From Alphaproteobacteria bacterium (GTDB lineage Bacteria; Pseudomonadota; Alphaproteobacteria; SMXS01): a stretch of DNA of 64,000 nucleotides. The notes under the pieces are model-generated. The model did not search any database, had not been told where the DNA came from, and worked only from the letters and a program-made list of their open reading frames with translations. A program made the translations under genes and the position numbers. The DNA lies in the NCBI GenBank assembly GCA_028284945.1, contig JANQQJ010000028.1, forward strand, positions 124,001 to 188,000, written 5' to 3'. Numbering within the stretch: position 1 is the stretch's first letter; every line of letters begins with the position of its first letter. Shown here one piece after another: positions 25,304 through 33,780 of the stretch.

Positions 25304-25873
25304 ATGGATCAAGCCGCCTTTAGCGATCTCATTCTGACCAACCGGAACAATCAGGCGATTCTTGAGCGGCTGCCGTCGCTTGACCTCAAAGATGCGTGGC
25401 TGGTTTCCGGCGCACTGTTCCAGACCGCCTGGAACCACTTGACGGGACGCCCGCCCGGCCACGGCATCAAGGATTATGACATCTTTTATTTCGACGATGC
25501 GGACCCGTCATGGGAGGCAGAAGATGCGGTCATCCAGCGCGCGGCGAACGTGTTTGAAGATCTGGATATTGAGATCGAGGTCCGTAATCAGGCCCGTGTG
25601 CACCTTTGGTATGAAGGTCACTTCGGCCTACCCTATCCGGCGCTTTCCTCATCCTGCGAGGGGATCGACCGGTTCCTGGCCAAGGCATGCATGGTGGGTC
25701 TGCAGCCGGATGGTGGCGATCTGACGCTCTATGCGCCTGTTGGGTTAGATGACATTGCGGACTTGATTATCCGGCCCAACCTCACCGCCAATTTCGACGC
25801 CGGTCATTATGCGGCCAAGGCCGCGCGCTGGAAGTCCTGCTGGCCGGAGTTGACGGTGCTGCCATCGGATTGA
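25304..25873 (+). CDS. Nucleotidyltransferase-like protein (NTP_transf_6/DUF925 family)
   Basis: A 189-residue protein of the nucleotidyltransferase family formerly called DUF925. The fold's metal-site pair is visible in HGIKDYDIFYFDD near residue 60, and the partner acidic cluster in DLDIEIEVRNQARVHLWY. The GIDRFLAKACMVGL helix is also typical. The reaction and substrate are unknown. It is flanked on both sides by opposite-strand genes for two paralogous secreted proteins, and it ends one base before the second of them. Confidence 0.8.
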   Translation: MDQAAFSDLILTNRNNQAILERLPSLDLKDAWLVSGALFQTAWNHLTGRPPGHGIKDYDIFYFDDADPSWEAEDAVIQRAANVFEDLDIEIEVRNQARVHLWYEGHFGLPYPALSSSCEGIDRFLAKACMVGLQPDGGDLTLYAPVGLDDIADLIIRPNLTANFDAGHYAAKAARWKSCWPELTVLPSD

Positions 25874-25874
25874 G

Positions 25875-26231
25875 TTAACGCCGCTCCAACCGTTCGAAGG
25901 GGCCCAGAGCGCAGAAGGTATAGGCAAAGATAATATCTTCTGCACACAAGCCCTCGGCACGCGCCGTCGAATAGCTGATTCCGGTGGCGCCCTTCAATCC
26001 CTCACACAATGCGGGCAAGCGGTTCATGAAGTGGCTATCATCCTGCAGTCGAAAGACAACCGTCGAATCGTCAAGGATGATGGTGTGTTGGACCTGGCTT
26101 TCGTCGACGCAGTCGTGCAAGTCGCCGGTTGCGCCATAACCGGCCAGAACCGGTTCAGCCTGTGCGTTAGAGATAGCGGTCGCGAATACGATCACGGTGG
26201 CAATCAGCGCATAAATGACCGGTTGTTGCAT
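25875..26231 (-). CDS. Secreted four-cysteine protein, DUF6491-like (second paralogue)
   Basis: A 118-residue protein with a signal peptide ending ISNAQA. It repeats the pattern of the gene at 24840: HDCVDESQ, IILDDSTVVFR, FMNRLPALCEGL, SYST, GLCAED and CALGPFERLERR. The four cysteines are conserved in number and spacing. GGAGG precedes the ATG. A gene duplication with the nucleotidyltransferase gene between the copies is the simplest reading. Function is unknown; export to the periplasm is inferred. Confidence 0.78.
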   Translation of the reverse strand: MQQPVIYALIATVIVFATAISNAQAEPVLAGYGATGDLHDCVDESQVQHTIILDDSTVVFRLQDDSHFMNRLPALCEGLKGATGISYSTARAEGLCAEDIIFAYTFCALGPFERLERR

Positions 26232-26294
26232 GGATTGGCCTCCAACTGGCGCACACGCACCATGTGCGACCCGTTCCCGGAGCCTTAAAGCAGA

Positions 26295-29200
26295 TTAGTG
26301 GAAGAATCTGCCCTTGTCGATAAAGGTCTCCGCTGGCTCACCGTGCCGGGTAGTCAGGCTGGCCAGCCAGCCATTCAGTTCGAACACCTTGTCGACGATA
26401 ACGTGGATCACCCCGTCGACCTTCTCCACCTTGCCCTTGCAGGCCATGAAGCGGGCAGTGAGCGTGGCGCGGCGATACTGTTCGAATACGCCGGGGAAGA
26501 TCACCAGATTGGCCACGCCCGTTTCATCTTCCAGGGTAATGAACATCACCTTCTTCGCCGTACCTGGCCGTTGCCGTGCCAACACCAGCCCGGCAATGGT
26601 GATGCGGCTGTCATTGGCGATGGTCAACAGGTCGGCGGCCGGGCGGGTACCGCGCTTTGCAAGCTGGCCACGCAGCAACGCCACCGGATGTTCTTTTAAA
26701 GACAGGCCCGCGGTCTGATAGTCCGCCACCACATGTTCGCCCAGATGCATGGCGGGCAGATGCGGTTCGGTCTCGATCTTTTGTCCAAAATCCAGCGCTT
26801 CGAACAACGGCAGCGGTTTGGTTTCCGTCAACTTCTTCACCGCCCAGGCGGCCTGGCGCCGGTCGAGGCCCAGTGATTGGAACGCATCGGCCTCGGCCAG
26901 GCGCACCAGCGTCGACGGCATCAGGCCCGCGCGCTGCCACAAATCGAGCGGCGAGCGGTAGCCGGAGCCTCGGTGATGAAGCAGCTTTTCAGCCTCTTCC
27001 TTTTTCAGACCCTTGATCTGGCGCAGGCCCAGGCGTAACGCGCATATCCCACTTGCGGCGGGCTCCAATGTGCTGTCCCAATTGGAGCGGTTGACATCGA
27101 CCGACCTGATCTCACCACCATGGTCGCCCAGATCGCGGACCAGTTGCGCCGGAGCATAGAATCCCATCGGCTGGCTGTTCAGCAACCCAGCGGTGAACGC
27201 TTCCGGGTAATGGCATTTCAACCAGGACGACACATAAGCCAGCAGCGCAAAGCTGGCCGCATGGCTTTCGGGAAAGCCATAATCGCCAAAGCCCTCGATC
27301 TGGCGGAAGCAACGCTCGGCAAAGTCCCGCTCATAACCCTTGGCCACCATGCCTTCGACCATCTTGTCCCGGAACTTGTGGATAGTGCCCATATTGCGGA
27401 AGCTGGCCATGGCCCGGCGCAGAGAATCCGCCTCGGCCGGGGTGAACCCGGCAGCGACGATAGCGATCTTCATCGCCTGTTCTTGAAACAGTGGCACACC
27501 ATAGGTTTTTTCCAAAACCTGACGCAGTTCTTCTGAGGGGTACTCGATCTTCTCGATACCCTGCCGCCGCCGCAGATAGGGATGCACCATGTCGCCCTGG
27601 GTCGGCCCGGGCCGCACAATCGCCACCTCGATCACCAAATCATAGAAGGTGGCCGGCTTGAGGCGGGGCAGCATGGCCATCTGCGCCCGGCTTTCGATCT
27701 GGAAGACGCCCACCGTGTCGCCCGCCTGGATCATCTCGTAAACCTTGGAATCCTCTTGCGGAATATTGGCCAGGGTCAGCGGCCGGCCATAATGGTTGGC
27801 AATGAACTCAAAACTTTTTTGGATGGCGGTCAGCATGCCGAGCGCCAGCACATCAACCTTGACCAGCCCCAACACATCCAGATCGTCCTTGTTCCACTCG
27901 ATCACCGTGCGATCTTCCATCGCCGCGTTTTCGATCGGCACCACCTCGCAAAGCGGTCCGCGCGAGATCACGAACCCGCCTGTATGCTGCGACAGATGAC
28001 GCGGGAACCCGCGCAGCTGATCGGCAATTTCAAGCGCCAGCCGCAGCGTGCGGTCGTTGGGGTCGAAGCCTTCTTCCTGCGCCAGGAATTCATCGATCGG
28101 GCCGGACCACCACGTCACTGTCCGCGTGAGCTTATCGATCACATCGGTGCTGAGCCCCATCGCCTTACCCACATCGCGGATTGCGCCCTTGGTGCGGTAG
28201 GTAACGGTGGTCGCCGTCAGGCCTGCCCGGTCGCGGCCATATTTCTGATAGATATACTGAATGACCTCTTCGCGGCGCTCATGCTCGAAATCCACATCGA
28301 TGTCAGGCGGCTCGTTGCGTTCAGCAGACAAAAACCTCTCGAACAGCAGATCGATCGTTGTCGGGTCGACCGACGTGATCCCGATACAAAAACACACCGC
28401 CGAATTCGCCGCTGACCCCCGCCCCTGGCACAGAATCCCCTCCCCTCGGGCGAACCGAACCACGTCGTAAACGGTGAGGAAGTAGGGCGCATAATCGAGC
28501 TGGGCGATCAGCGCTAATTCATGTTCAACAGTTTTGCGCACTTTGTCGGGGATGCCGTCTGGATAGCGCTCCGCCGCACCGATCCAGGTAACGTGTTCCA
28601 ACTCCTCCTGCGGCGTGCGGCCTTCATGGGTGATCTCGTTAGGATATTCATAGCGCAACTCGTCCAGGGAAAACGGGCACTGGTCCATAATCTCCTGGGT
28701 GCGCGCCACCGCTTCCGGATAATCACGGAACAGGCGTGCCATTTCATCAGGCGCCTTTAGATGCCGCTCGGCATTGGCCGCCAGCCGCCAGCCCGCCGTC
28801 TCGATGGTACAGCGCTCGCGAATACAGGTCAGCACATCCTGCATCACCCGGCGATCCGGCACGTGGTAATGCACATCACCCGTGGCCACCATCGGCACGC
28901 CTGCCTTCTGTGCCAGATCGGCCAATTGCCGCAGCCGTTTGGCATCGTCACCACGATAATAATGGGTCGCCGCTAGATAAAGTGGGGCCTGTAGACCCTT
29001 ACGATAAGCGGCCAGCTTGGCGGCAAAATCTTCCGTCAGCACCACTGGCGGAATGACGACGAATAGGTTGTGATCGGCAGCCCCGTAAACGTCACCGCGA
29101 TAGAGGATGCAGTCGCCCTTTTCCGCCCGGCGGCGGCCGGTGGTGATGAGCCGCGACAACCGCGCATAGCCTGCCCGGTTCTTGGGAAAGCACAGCAGGC

Positions 29201-29423
29201 TGGGCCCATCCTTCAGGTCCAGCCGGGCACCGGCCAACAGGCGGATGCCCGCTTCTTTCGCTGCGCCATGGGCCCGCACCACACCGGCCAGCGTATTGCG
29301 GTCCGTCACCGCAATCGCGCTGTGGCCCAGGGCGGCCGCCTGCAGCGCCATCTCCTGCGGGTGGGAGCCGCCGCGCAGGAAGCTGAAATTGGTGGTGACC
29401 TGAAGTTCGGCATAGGCGGTCAT
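26295..29423 (-). CDS. dnaE2: Error-prone DNA polymerase III alpha subunit DnaE2
   Basis: A 1042-residue C-family polymerase that, with ImuB, carries out mutagenic translesion synthesis after DNA damage. The N-terminal PHP domain starts AELQVTTNFSFLRGGSHP. The polymerase aspartates lie in PPDIDVDFEHERREEVI near residue 375, and the OB domain near residue 960 (RITIAGLVLARQRPG). Its length fits DnaE2 and is shorter than replicative DnaE1 (about 1160). ATG 29423 is chosen; an in-frame GTG lies 12 bases upstream. It follows imuA-imuB on the same strand, but a 230-base spacer with a palindromic repeat separates it from imuB. Confidence 0.95.
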   Translation of the reverse strand: MTAYAELQVTTNFSFLRGGSHPQEMALQAAALGHSAIAVTDRNTLAGVVRAHGAAKEAGIRLLAGARLDLKDGPSLLCFPKNRAGYARLSRLITTGRRRAEKGDCILYRGDVYGAADHNLFVVIPPVVLTEDFAAKLAAYRKGLQAPLYLAATHYYRGDDAKRLRQLADLAQKAGVPMVATGDVHYHVPDRRVMQDVLTCIRERCTIETAGWRLAANAERHLKAPDEMARLFRDYPEAVARTQEIMDQCPFSLDELRYEYPNEITHEGRTPQEELEHVTWIGAAERYPDGIPDKVRKTVEHELALIAQLDYAPYFLTVYDVVRFARGEGILCQGRGSAANSAVCFCIGITSVDPTTIDLLFERFLSAERNEPPDIDVDFEHERREEVIQYIYQKYGRDRAGLTATTVTYRTKGAIRDVGKAMGLSTDVIDKLTRTVTWWSGPIDEFLAQEEGFDPNDRTLRLALEIADQLRGFPRHLSQHTGGFVISRGPLCEVVPIENAAMEDRTVIEWNKDDLDVLGLVKVDVLALGMLTAIQKSFEFIANHYGRPLTLANIPQEDSKVYEMIQAGDTVGVFQIESRAQMAMLPRLKPATFYDLVIEVAIVRPGPTQGDMVHPYLRRRQGIEKIEYPSEELRQVLEKTYGVPLFQEQAMKIAIVAAGFTPAEADSLRRAMASFRNMGTIHKFRDKMVEGMVAKGYERDFAERCFRQIEGFGDYGFPESHAASFALLAYVSSWLKCHYPEAFTAGLLNSQPMGFYAPAQLVRDLGDHGGEIRSVDVNRSNWDSTLEPAASGICALRLGLRQIKGLKKEEAEKLLHHRGSGYRSPLDLWQRAGLMPSTLVRLAEADAFQSLGLDRRQAAWAVKKLTETKPLPLFEALDFGQKIETEPHLPAMHLGEHVVADYQTAGLSLKEHPVALLRGQLAKRGTRPAADLLTIANDSRITIAGLVLARQRPGTAKKVMFITLEDETGVANLVIFPGVFEQYRRATLTARFMACKGKVEKVDGVIHVIVDKVFELNGWLASLTTRHGEPAETFIDKGRFFH

Positions 29424-29452
29424 GGGGTGACGCACTTAACCAGCAAGGAAGC

Positions 29453-29630
29453 CCGTTCGCCCTGAGGAGGGTTGAGCATCGCGAAACCCGTCTCGAAGCC
29501 TGTCCAGAGCGACGCCGCAGGCGGCGTCGAAGGGGGTCCCTGCGAACGGGCGTCAACACCAACAAAGCCATTCGCAAGAAGCCTTCGAGACGCCCATCGC
29601 TCCGCGTTGGGCTCCTCAGGCCGAACGGCT
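29453..29630. repeat. Type A intergenic palindromic repeat, copy 4 (expanded)
   Basis: A 178-base version with arms CCGTTCGCCCTGAGGAGG and CTCCTCAGGCCGAACGG, CGTCTCGAAG and CTTCGAGACG, plus extra inner hairpins (GACGCCGCAGGCGGCGTC). It occupies the spacer between imuB and dnaE2, two genes of a cassette that are usually close together. Confidence 0.8.
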
Positions 29631-29655
29631 TTGTTAAAATGCCTGCAAAAACTAC

Positions 29656-31176
29656 TCACCCAAACACCCCGTGCAGATACCAGTTGGGCGAACGTTCGGG
29701 ATCGTAAAGCCCCTCGCGGTAAAGCCAATAGCGGCAGCCTTCCTCATCCTCGACCAGATAATAATCCCGTGGCTGTTGGTCCTTCAGCCACCATTCGCCT
29801 TCCAGCCGCTCAGGCCCATCGGCGGCTTTGACCCGAAACACCCGGCGGTGCCAGCGGAACAGCACGGGCGGGTCGTCGGGCACCGGTGCGGTGACCTCAA
29901 CCGGTTCGGGATGGGTGAGCAGACGCAAAGGCCGATCCCGCCCTGCAGGCCAACGCGCGCCTTCGGGATCGCCTTCAAAGGGCGCCGCCTTCGCGACAGC
30001 CCGTTCCGGCAACCAGCTCTGCCGGGGCCGGGGCCGGGCGATCCGGCCAAATCCGAACCGGTTGCCCAACCGGTCCATCAACTGGGCCAGACCGTCTTCA
30101 TGGCCAGCGCCCTTCTGCTGCCAGTTGGCCTGGACCGCTTTCAAGGGTTCAGCCTGAGTGGCGGCCAGCACCATCACCTCAATCCCAAAGCCGGGATCGA
30201 TCTCGTCCAGCCGCTCTGCAAACAAGCGAAACAATGGCTGGGGCCAGCGCGACGGACGGCTGGTACCCAGGCCGATCCGGCCAACCGTGCTATCAACCCG
30301 GTGACAGGCCAAAGTCAAATAGCGCGCACCGTCCCCTGCCTTTGCCAGGCTGGAGCACAATGTCTCGAGCAATCCTTCCAGCGCGGCTTCCACATCCTCC
30401 TGCGCGCCAATCGGATCAACAAAGGCACAGCGTGCGTGATAGGGCGGCACCGGCTGCAACGGCGAAATCGGTTCGTCTGCCACGCCCAGCGCCTGATCCA
30501 ACCGCTCTACAGGTGAAGCATCAAACCGTTCGGTCAGCGCCCGCCGTTCCAGCGGGTAAAGCGCGCCCACGGTACGCAACCCAAAACCATGCAACGCATC
30601 AACGGTGTTTTCGCTCAGCCGCAAGGCCGCGACCGGCAAATCCTTCAACGCCTCCATCGCATCACTGACCGTTTTGCTGGACGGCTGAATATAGACTGAC
30701 TGGTCTATATAATGGGCGAAAGCCCAGGCAACGCCTGGAGTATCGGCGATACCAATACGCGCGGTAAGCCCAAAGGTAGACAGCCGGTCCAGCATATCCT
30801 GCGCCATCGATTCTTCGCCGCCAAACAGATGCGCGCAGCCGGAAATATCCAGGAAAAGCGTATGCCCTTCTCCCACTGAGGCCCAGGGCGTGTACCGCGT
30901 CGCCCACCCGGCCAGTTTTTTCAGCGCGGCACGATCGGCCCGAGGCTGGGCGAACCGGGTTTCCAGATCCGGCGCCACCGCACGGGCATCGGCCAGCACC
31001 ATGCCCGGACGCAGGCCCGCCCGTCCGGCCCGTGGGCTGACCGCCTTTAAAACCAACCGGCCGCGCGCCTCTTCAATCAGCACCAGCGCCTGCCGGGCGA
31101 GCGCTTTATCACGGCGGATCAGCCGTTCGGCTGGAAACCATGGCAGCCAGACAGCAGCAATGCGGCGGTTCTTCAT
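29656..31176 (-). CDS. imuB: ImuB, catalytically inactive Y-family polymerase-like protein
   Basis: A 506-residue Y-family polymerase homologue acting as the hub of the mutasome, binding the beta clamp, ImuA and DnaE2. The start MKNRRIAAVWLPWFPAERL lacks the D.D.FF motif of active Y polymerases, as expected for ImuB. The HhH-like region near residue 190 is present. The C-terminal tail contains a Trp/Tyr-rich block (RDYYLVEDEEGCRYWLYREG). The ATG at 31176 is four bases after the imuA stop and follows GGGGTAGGG. Confidence 0.93.
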   Translation of the reverse strand: MKNRRIAAVWLPWFPAERLIRRDKALARQALVLIEEARGRLVLKAVSPRAGRAGLRPGMVLADARAVAPDLETRFAQPRADRAALKKLAGWATRYTPWASVGEGHTLFLDISGCAHLFGGEESMAQDMLDRLSTFGLTARIGIADTPGVAWAFAHYIDQSVYIQPSSKTVSDAMEALKDLPVAALRLSENTVDALHGFGLRTVGALYPLERRALTERFDASPVERLDQALGVADEPISPLQPVPPYHARCAFVDPIGAQEDVEAALEGLLETLCSSLAKAGDGARYLTLACHRVDSTVGRIGLGTSRPSRWPQPLFRLFAERLDEIDPGFGIEVMVLAATQAEPLKAVQANWQQKGAGHEDGLAQLMDRLGNRFGFGRIARPRPRQSWLPERAVAKAAPFEGDPEGARWPAGRDRPLRLLTHPEPVEVTAPVPDDPPVLFRWHRRVFRVKAADGPERLEGEWWLKDQQPRDYYLVEDEEGCRYWLYREGLYDPERSPNWYLHGVFG

Positions 31177-31180
31177 CGCC

Positions 31181-31924
31181 CTACCCCGCCAACGAGAACG
31201 CGGCCTGGCGCGGCGCGGGTTCAAGCGCCGACCAGCCGTCCTGATCCCAGATCACACTCCATGAGCCCGGACGCCCGGCCCGGCACCGCAACAGATCGAC
31301 ATGCCAGGCAGGCATGCCGACACTTTGAAGGCCATGATGGGGTAGACCGGTGGGCAGGCTGGGGGCGGCCCGCACCTGCCAGCGGGTCAGCGCGGTGCTG
31401 GCCCCCACATCTGATCCTTCGCTAAGCAGAAACCCTGTCACCCCGGCGGTTTCAGCCGCCAGCTGCACCCGGCGGCTGGCGGTGAAATCGGCCTGACGAA
31501 TTTCGGCGACAACGGCACAGAGCGCCGTACAGCGCAACGCCTCTTCCATCGCCCACAGCATGTCGGCCTGTTTGGCAATCCGCGAGACCGTCAGCAGCGG
31601 GCCGGGCCGCAGGCCAAAACGCATCAGACCCGGCAGATAAAGGTCCTCCCCGCGCGACAGCCAGAGAACGGGCCTACCGTCTTCCGCCGCCAGCCGCGCC
31701 AGTATCGCCGCGCAGAACCCGGTGGCCGCCCCGCTACCAGACGCCGCGCCCGGCCCACGCACTTCATGCACCCCACCCAGTGGCAAGCCGCCCTCGGGCA
31801 AGGCCTCATCAATGGCGGGGATGCCAAGCGGCAATACCGGATGACCGGCGGCTTCGCCAACCCCTTCAATCTGACGGATCTGATCACGCAAACCCGCCAG
31901 CGCTCGCTGGTTACGGATCTTCAT
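31181..31924 (-). CDS. imuA: ImuA, RecA/SulA-related mutasome protein
   Basis: A 247-residue ImuA protein, the RecA-like partner of ImuB in damage-induced mutagenesis. Family features are the LPLGIPAIDEALPEGGLPLGG start, VLWLSRGEDLYLPGLMRFGL and the GFLLSEGSD block near residue 170. The Walker A motif is degenerate. It is the first gene of the imuA-imuB-dnaE2 cassette and has a LexA box 23 bases upstream of its ATG. Confidence 0.92.
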   Translation of the reverse strand: MKIRNQRALAGLRDQIRQIEGVGEAAGHPVLPLGIPAIDEALPEGGLPLGGVHEVRGPGAASGSGAATGFCAAILARLAAEDGRPVLWLSRGEDLYLPGLMRFGLRPGPLLTVSRIAKQADMLWAMEEALRCTALCAVVAEIRQADFTASRRVQLAAETAGVTGFLLSEGSDVGASTALTRWQVRAAPSLPTGLPHHGLQSVGMPAWHVDLLRCRAGRPGSWSVIWDQDGWSALEPAPRQAAFSLAG

Positions 31925-31946
31925 TAAAAGAACGCCTGCGTTAAAT

Positions 31947-31961
31947 GTTCTTGTTTTGTTC
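31947..31961. promoter_or_regulatory. LexA (SOS) box upstream of imuA
   Basis: GTTC (31947-31950), seven bases, GTTC (31958-31961) is exactly the direct-repeat LexA box GTTC-N7-GTTC described for alphaproteobacteria. It lies 23-37 bases from the imuA start codon, as expected for an SOS-repressed promoter. Confidence 0.85.
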
Positions 31962-32075
31962 TATTTTGAGTCGGCCACCGGAGTCAAGGACGGTACAAAG
32001 AGCATGACCCTCAAAACAAAAGGCGATAGAGCTTGAACGCTCGAAATTGGTTTACGAAAAGAAAAGACAAAAAAG

Positions 32076-32519
32076 ATGGTAGACAAAAATAGTCATAAAA
32101 TAGAATGGGATAGGGCCTCAATCGAACTCGACTCCGAAGGGTGGAATGGCGTGCTTTATGCCCCCAATGACAACATGCCGTTCCTCCTCGCATACCGACC
32201 GCAAGTATCAAGATTTCTTAGACTCTGCCGAATCCTGGGCGCAACTCGAGCACTGGTATCAAAAGAGACCGGCTTACAGGGATTGAACCAGCTGAACAAT
32301 GCCTTGATCGCGTTGGCGGACCAAAAAGGTGATTTCACCGCAATCTGGCATAAAGAACACCACCGAGACATGTTCAACGAGGCGCTAGGCCAAGCGCTTT
32401 CGCTAGAAGACGAGGATCCCGAAGAACAGCTATTGCACCTCTTCGATGACCAACTGGGGCCACTGAAAGCTAAATGGATGCAACTATTCGAGACGATGCG
32501 CGCCAGAGAAACCCTCTAG
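32076..32519 (+). CDS. Hypothetical soluble protein
   Basis: A 147-residue hydrophilic protein with no signal peptide, membrane segment or recognised motif. The central helix-rich part (QVSRFLRLCRILGATRALVS, LNNALIALADQKGDFTAIW) and acidic C-terminal stretch (LSLEDEDPEEQLLHLFDDQ) suggest a small helical domain. Its upstream region is AT-rich compared with the window. It is divergent from the SOS cassette across 150 bases and overlaps the next, convergent gene by four bases. No function is proposed. Confidence 0.6.
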   Translation: MVDKNSHKIEWDRASIELDSEGWNGVLYAPNDNMPFLLAYRPQVSRFLRLCRILGATRALVSKETGLQGLNQLNNALIALADQKGDFTAIWHKEHHRDMFNEALGQALSLEDEDPEEQLLHLFDDQLGPLKAKWMQLFETMRARETL

Positions 32520-33523
32520 CGTGCGCCGATCGACGCGCAATCCGTAGTGTAATGGTCGAAGGGGTCGCCCGGCTGCGGTTTCAACGGGACTTCGCGTGCC
32601 GTGACATCCTGCAGGTAACACATGCCGGTCTTGCGATAGTCGACCGACCGGCACCAGGAAACACTCTCACACGCAGCCTGACATTCGGGAACAGAAAGCC
32701 CGCGCCGCTGCTGACGATTGTTGCCCGGAATGGCAAGGTTGGGGGCTTTACACCAACGCTGGGTCGGTCCTGCACTATCACTGGCCGGGCTGGCCGCTGC
32801 CGCGCACTGGTCCAGCACAGCCTGACGTAAATAAGTGCCTTCCGCCGGCACCGGGTTGCGCGGCCGGGTCAGGCACCAGTCATAGTGATAACGATAATTG
32901 GTGTTCCACCATTCCGGCTGACCACCCTGGCAGCTGCGGTCACTGTACTGCTGGGATTGATCAACGGCTGAGCGCGCATAGGCATCACAGGCCTGCTGCA
33001 GCGCTGCCGTGACGGGACCCGCTGGCGGACACGCCCCACCACTCGGTGGCGCAGGTTGTATGCTTGCAGCGTCCGCCAGACATTGCCGGATAAAGGACTC
33101 CATTCGCGGTACCCCGGCCCGATTCCACTCGGCACGCCGCCAGCCCAGATCCGGGTTGGATTTATAGTGCCCCCAGATATAGGCGTAGCGGTTGCGGTCA
33201 TAGGTGGCCCAGTCATCCGGTTCATAGTTCGAGCGGATACCGCGCCCGACCAGAATACCGTACTGGTTGATCGCCCAGGGCTTGCGGCCGTTGAACTCAG
33301 CCGAGCCGTTATAGGTGTTCAGCTGGTTCATTGCCGTGCTGATCCACGCTTCAAAACAATAGGGACCATCAGGCTCTTGCCAGGGCGCATCCTGCGCCTG
33401 GGCGCTGGTCGAATACCCTCCGCCGAGCACGACCAAAATCCAAACAGCCCACACTGAAACAATCAATGACTTGCGAGGCGTGCTGACTCGCCACACTAAC
33501 AATGATTTTATCGCCTTGCTCAC
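32516..33523 (-). CDS. Secreted cysteine-rich protein with C-terminal PAN/Apple-like domain
   Basis: A 335-residue exported protein. The first 44 residues hold a long signal sequence ending TSAQAQDA. The middle (residues 45-240) is Trp/Tyr/Asn-rich with scattered cysteines (FEAWISTAMNQLNTYNG, WWNTNYRYHYDWCLTRPRN). The C-terminal 75 residues (CKAPNLAI, VPECQAACESVSWCRSVDY, TGMCYLQD, TTDC) follow the cysteine and Trp spacing of a PAN/Apple domain, which binds proteins or sugars. The middle part matches nothing I know. A surface or periplasmic binding role is inferred. Confidence 0.72.
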   Translation of the reverse strand: MSKAIKSLLVWRVSTPRKSLIVSVWAVWILVVLGGGYSTSAQAQDAPWQEPDGPYCFEAWISTAMNQLNTYNGSAEFNGRKPWAINQYGILVGRGIRSNYEPDDWATYDRNRYAYIWGHYKSNPDLGWRRAEWNRAGVPRMESFIRQCLADAASIQPAPPSGGACPPAGPVTAALQQACDAYARSAVDQSQQYSDRSCQGGQPEWWNTNYRYHYDWCLTRPRNPVPAEGTYLRQAVLDQCAAAASPASDSAGPTQRWCKAPNLAIPGNNRQQRRGLSVPECQAACESVSWCRSVDYRKTGMCYLQDVTAREVPLKPQPGDPFDHYTTDCASIGAR

Positions 33524-33780
33524 GGCGCCCCCTTGCCAATCGCTTCGGGTGCCCGCGCCAGACCATGAGGTTCACCGGCACCTACACATAAACCTTAACC
33601 CAACTCGCGCTTCTGGACCAACGAGACAGTCATGATGGGAATACGAGTGCGCCACACACCTGCGGTCAGAGACATCGAACAGCTTGCAAACCGTCACAAG
33701 CCAGCCGATCATCAGACAATCAAGAGGTCTTACAGAGGGGACAGGGCCGTTAAGAAGCGAGTGCCCGAAGCCTAATCACA

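Noticed and set aside
27582-28415. 277-codon open frame opposite dnaE2
   Set aside because: It runs through the polymerase catalytic region of dnaE2, and its composition is typical of an antisense shadow.
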